This document shows, one piece after another, positions 61,418 through 64,000 of a DNA stretch of 64,000 nt. Source of the DNA: Nansenia antarctica (Eukaryota > Chordata > Actinopteri > Argentiniformes > Microstomatidae). Every line of letters starts with the position of its first letter. Positions within the stretch are counted from its first letter, which is position 1. A program made the position numbers and the translations under genes. The notes under the pieces were generated by a model. It worked only from the letters and a program-made list of their open reading frames with translations. It was not told the origin of the DNA and ran no database searches. The stretch covers positions 3,844,448 through 3,908,447 of the forward strand of contig OZ022347.1 in assembly GCA_963989245.1 (NCBI GenBank), in the 5' to 3' direction.

Positions 61418-64000
61418 TGTCATGGTTTCTTAGGTTTTCATTTTAGAGACATCTAGTGGACATTTTATGACATTACATTTGTTACTGCCTTTATTCAGTT
61501 TCGGTTTTGATTAGTCACATGACGAACATTAGTCACATGACGTGAGCACACTGTTCAGACGTGATAGCTCGTGCAACAGCTAGTTGAGAGAAAAAGCTCC
61601 GGAGAATCTCTTTGTTTACATTCTTGCCCTGGAAAAGGCTTTGCTTTTTTAAAAAATAACCAAACGACCACTCATGTTTCTGAGGATTGAGTAAAAAACT
61701 AAACTTTACTTCAGCGTCTGAGGATTCATTTATGTGTCAGTGTGTGTTCGCTATCTGTGGAAGTTGCGCCCTGGTTACGCGCAGTGGGAACAGAATAGTA
61801 AAAAAGCAACCACTCAGCGGGCGGATCGACTCAAGGAGAGAGATCTTCAGCGCAAGCACTGCTCCCCATCATCCTTGCTCACGCCAAGCACACAGCAATA
61901 TTCATGATGGAAGAGTTGAGCAATGCTGAGACAAGGTCAGTGGCCTCTAGCACATCTAGGTCTTTTAAATCAACAGCCAGTAGGGCAGCTGTCAATGCAC
62001 GTGTCAAAGTGGAAGTAGCACGCACACGTGCTGGCTATGCAAAAATGGAATCAGAGATTATGATCGAAAAAGCCCAAATGGAAGCAAAATTAAAAAACTT
62101 GCTGCATGAGAAAGAAGTGGCAGAAGCCATCGCTGAAGCTAATGTTCTTGAAGCAGCAGCGGAGGAAGAAAACAACGGTATCGAAGCTGTCATTCATGCC
62201 ACTGTTGACCGCACACGCCAGTACGTAGAACAACAGTCACAGCTACCACTATCTGCCGAAGATGTTAACGACTCTATAGCCAATCTGGAACCGATAGTCC
62301 ATAGGCTGAGATCCTCCTCACCACCCAGACAGCGTCTGACTGTCTCATACGAGAGACAGCACTCCTCCACCGAGAAGCATGAGCACAGCTCTCCATCACT
62401 GCGACCTAGTAGGCCAAAGACATCAGAGCAGCTCACACCCAGCAGGCCCAAGGGTTCACCATACAAACCAACAGGAAGCGGTGACACAACCGACATCAGT
62501 GATGTGGCTCGGTACCTAGCACGCAGAGACCTCGTAACCTCCGGTCTCACCAAGTTCGATGATCACCCAGAAAATTACTGGCCATGGAAGTCGTCCTTCA
62601 AGAACGCCATTGACGGACTACTACTCAGTGCTAATGAAGAGATGGACCTCATGATTAAGTGGTTAGGGAGTGAATCTGCAAAGCACGTGAAACGAATAAG
62701 AGCAGTACATGTAAGTCATTCATCTCAAGGTCTATGCAAAGCTTGGGAACGCTTAGAAGAGTGCTTCGGGTCTCCAGAGGTAATTGAAAAGTCCCTCTTC
62801 GACAGGCTGGAGAACTTCCCAAAGATCAGCAATAAAGATCCTGTGAAGCTGAGAGAGCTAAGTGACCTTCTCCAAGAGTTGGAAGCAGCCATGTTCGAAG
62901 GTTACCTGCCTGGTTTGAGCTATTTGGACACTTCACGCGGCATGTTGCCCATCGTAGACAAGTTGCCCTACAACATCCAAGAGAAATGGATATCACAGGG
63001 TTCCAGATACAAAGCTGAGCGACAGGTAGTTTTTCCCCCATTCACATTCTTCTGCGAGTTCATCACCAAAGAGGCACGAGCTCGCAATGACCCAAGCTTC
63101 AGGCTATCGATGAGTAACACAGCCCAGATGAAGTCAGAGCAGCCATTCAAGAGACAAAGTAAGAGCATGGTCTCTGCACATAAGACAGATGTCTCTCACG
63201 AGAAAGACACACAAGACGGTTCAGGCCGAACAGCAGTGGACATAAAAAAACTATGCCCTCTCCATAAGAAGCCACACCCCCTAACACGCTGCAGAGGTTT
63301 CAGAAGCAAGCCCCTCGAGGAGCGCAAGGCCTTCCTCAAAGACAACGGTGTCTGCTTCAGATGTTGTTCCACAACTACTCATCTAGCCCAGAACTGCACC
63401 ACAGCCATCAAGTGCATGGAATGTGAGAGTAACAGCCACACCACGGCTCTTCATCCAGGACCTCCGCCTTCAGCCCCATCTGAGGATGGCGGGGAGGGAG
63501 AAGGAGGATCAGACCAATCTGCAGTCACCTCAAATTGCACAGAAGTCTGTGGAGAGGGTCAAAGCGGCAGATCTTGCTCGAAGATTTGCCTGGTGAATAT
63601 ATTCCCAGAAGCACACCCAGAGAGAGCAACCAGAGCATACGTTGTGCTGGATGACCAAAGCAACAGGTCGCTTGCACGGTCTGAATTCTTTGATATGTTC
63701 CACATCAAGGGGTCAGATTCAGCATTCACACTTCGTACATGTGCAGGTACAACTCAGATGACAGGAAGGAGAGCCACAGGCTTTGTGGTGGAATCTGTGG
63801 ATGGAGCTACAACAGTGACACTACCTACACTAATAGAGTGTAACAACATTCCCACCGAAAGAGCTGAGATACCTACGCCAGAAGCAGCGTTGCATCATTC
63901 CCACCTCAAGCCCATAGCATATGGTATACCACCTTTGGATTCTAAAGCACAGATCCTTCTCTTGCTAGGCCGAGACATCCTTAGAGTTCATAAAGTGCGG
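61418..64000 (+). mobile_element. BEL/Pao LTR retrotransposon, continues past the window
   Basis: The LTR appears to start TGTCATGGTTTC at 61418 within the gypsy gag. The end of the LTR is probably near 61750, but I could not fix it without the 3' copy. The leader is followed by a gag-pol frame from 61904. The frame is uninterrupted to the window edge, suggesting a young insertion. Confidence 0.8.
61904..64000 (+). CDS. BEL/Pao gag-pol, 5' 699 codons, open to window end
   Basis: ATG 61904 (ATGATGG context) begins a frame I read without any stop through 64000. The first ~100 residues are Ala/Glu-rich and helical (coiled-coil-like). Then comes a Ser/Pro/Arg-rich linker. The BEL gag core (DUF1759-like) follows: FDDHPENYWPWKSSFKNAID, WLGSESAKHVKRIR, AWERLEECFGSPEVIEKSLF. 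Next are CCHC-like knuckles (CFRCCSTTTHLAQNC and CMECESNSHTTALH). A DUF1758-type aspartic protease starts with AYVVLDDQSNRSLA and LLLLGRDILRVHKV. RT, RNase H and integrase must lie beyond 64000. Confidence 0.88.
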   Translation, partial: MMEELSNAETRSVASSTSRSFKSTASRAAVNARVKVEVARTRAGYAKMESEIMIEKAQMEAKLKNLLHEKEVAEAIAEANVLEAAAEEENNGIEAVIHATVDRTRQYVEQQSQLPLSAEDVNDSIANLEPIVHRLRSSSPPRQRLTVSYERQHSSTEKHEHSSPSLRPSRPKTSEQLTPSRPKGSPYKPTGSGDTTDISDVARYLARRDLVTSGLTKFDDHPENYWPWKSSFKNAIDGLLLSANEEMDLMIKWLGSESAKHVKRIRAVHVSHSSQGLCKAWERLEECFGSPEVIEKSLFDRLENFPKISNKDPVKLRELSDLLQELEAAMFEGYLPGLSYLDTSRGMLPIVDKLPYNIQEKWISQGSRYKAERQVVFPPFTFFCEFITKEARARNDPSFRLSMSNTAQMKSEQPFKRQSKSMVSAHKTDVSHEKDTQDGSGRTAVDIKKLCPLHKKPHPLTRCRGFRSKPLEERKAFLKDNGVCFRCCSTTTHLAQNCTTAIKCMECESNSHTTALHPGPPPSAPSEDGGEGEGGSDQSAVTSNCTEVCGEGQSGRSCSKICLVNIFPEAHPERATRAYVVLDDQSNRSLARSEFFDMFHIKGSDSAFTLRTCAGTTQMTGRRATGFVVESVDGATTVTLPTLIECNNIPTERAEIPTPEAALHHSHLKPIAYGIPPLDSKAQILLLLGRDILRVHKVR

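Overview
The window looks like teleost fish genomic DNA made almost entirely of transposable elements. The evidence is the mix of element classes: L2/CR1-like and Rex1-like LINEs, an RTE/Rex3-like LINE, L1, Tc1-like, hAT and PIF/Harbinger DNA transposons, Ty3/gypsy and BEL/Pao retrotransposons, tRNA-derived SINEs, and a small C2H2 zinc-finger gene family with acidic leader exons. The species cannot be named from this. There is no operon-like or bacterial content. The only ordinary host gene that looks intact is a two-exon, 237-residue, five-finger C2H2 gene on the minus strand (16148-17198). Broken relatives of its leader exon lie at 12504-12640, 19447-19682 and 50506-50712. Two matching promoter-like blocks with a CRE palindrome and a splice donor lie at 2122-2440 and 59331-59600.

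Layout. 1-1273 is a 26-bp minisatellite, followed by seven copies of a ~92-bp repeat. 2791-7227 is a minus-strand gypsy element with an unbroken 1295-codon gag-pol frame, a TSD, and a 5' end that has lost most of its LTR. 7228-15260 holds LINE, pogo-like, piggyBac-like and HARBI1-like fragments. 16148-23594 is the zinc-finger locus, invaded by Tc1, SINE, L2, L1 and hAT elements.

23595-48891 is the centrepiece: one PIF/Harbinger element. It has 15-bp terminal repeats and a TAA duplication, and an empty paralogous site is preserved at 19365-19400. Later insertions have inflated it to 25.3 kb; removing them leaves about 4.8 kb. Its two genes are interleaved on opposite strands. The transposase (plus strand) has its first visible exon at 33032 and its catalytic exons at 39015-40391. 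The three exons of the accessory Myb/SANT-MADF protein (minus strand) are at 48288-48420, 34288-34447 and 33599-33968. They join in phase into an intact 220-residue frame although they are 14 kb apart. Inside the nest are an almost complete three-exon hAT transposase, a second hAT transposase with a single frameshift, a full-length but broken L2 LINE, and a LINE > SINE > hAT triple nest. Thirteen hAT-type insertions in the window have perfect 8-bp target duplications, and a fourteenth has one mismatch.

48892-58793 continues the zinc-finger locus, with a ZNF862-like hAT (two MITEs inside it) and a ZMYM1/DUF4371-type hAT. 59205-61417 holds the second promoter-like block, a 20-bp tandem repeat and a gypsy gag start. 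At 61418 a BEL/Pao element interrupts that gag and runs off the end of the window with an intact 699-codon frame. I found no convincing new defence or metabolic system. The most unusual structures are the interlocked Harbinger gene pair, the inverted duplication of its accessory gene's 3' end, and the short BED-finger frames kept inside MITEs.
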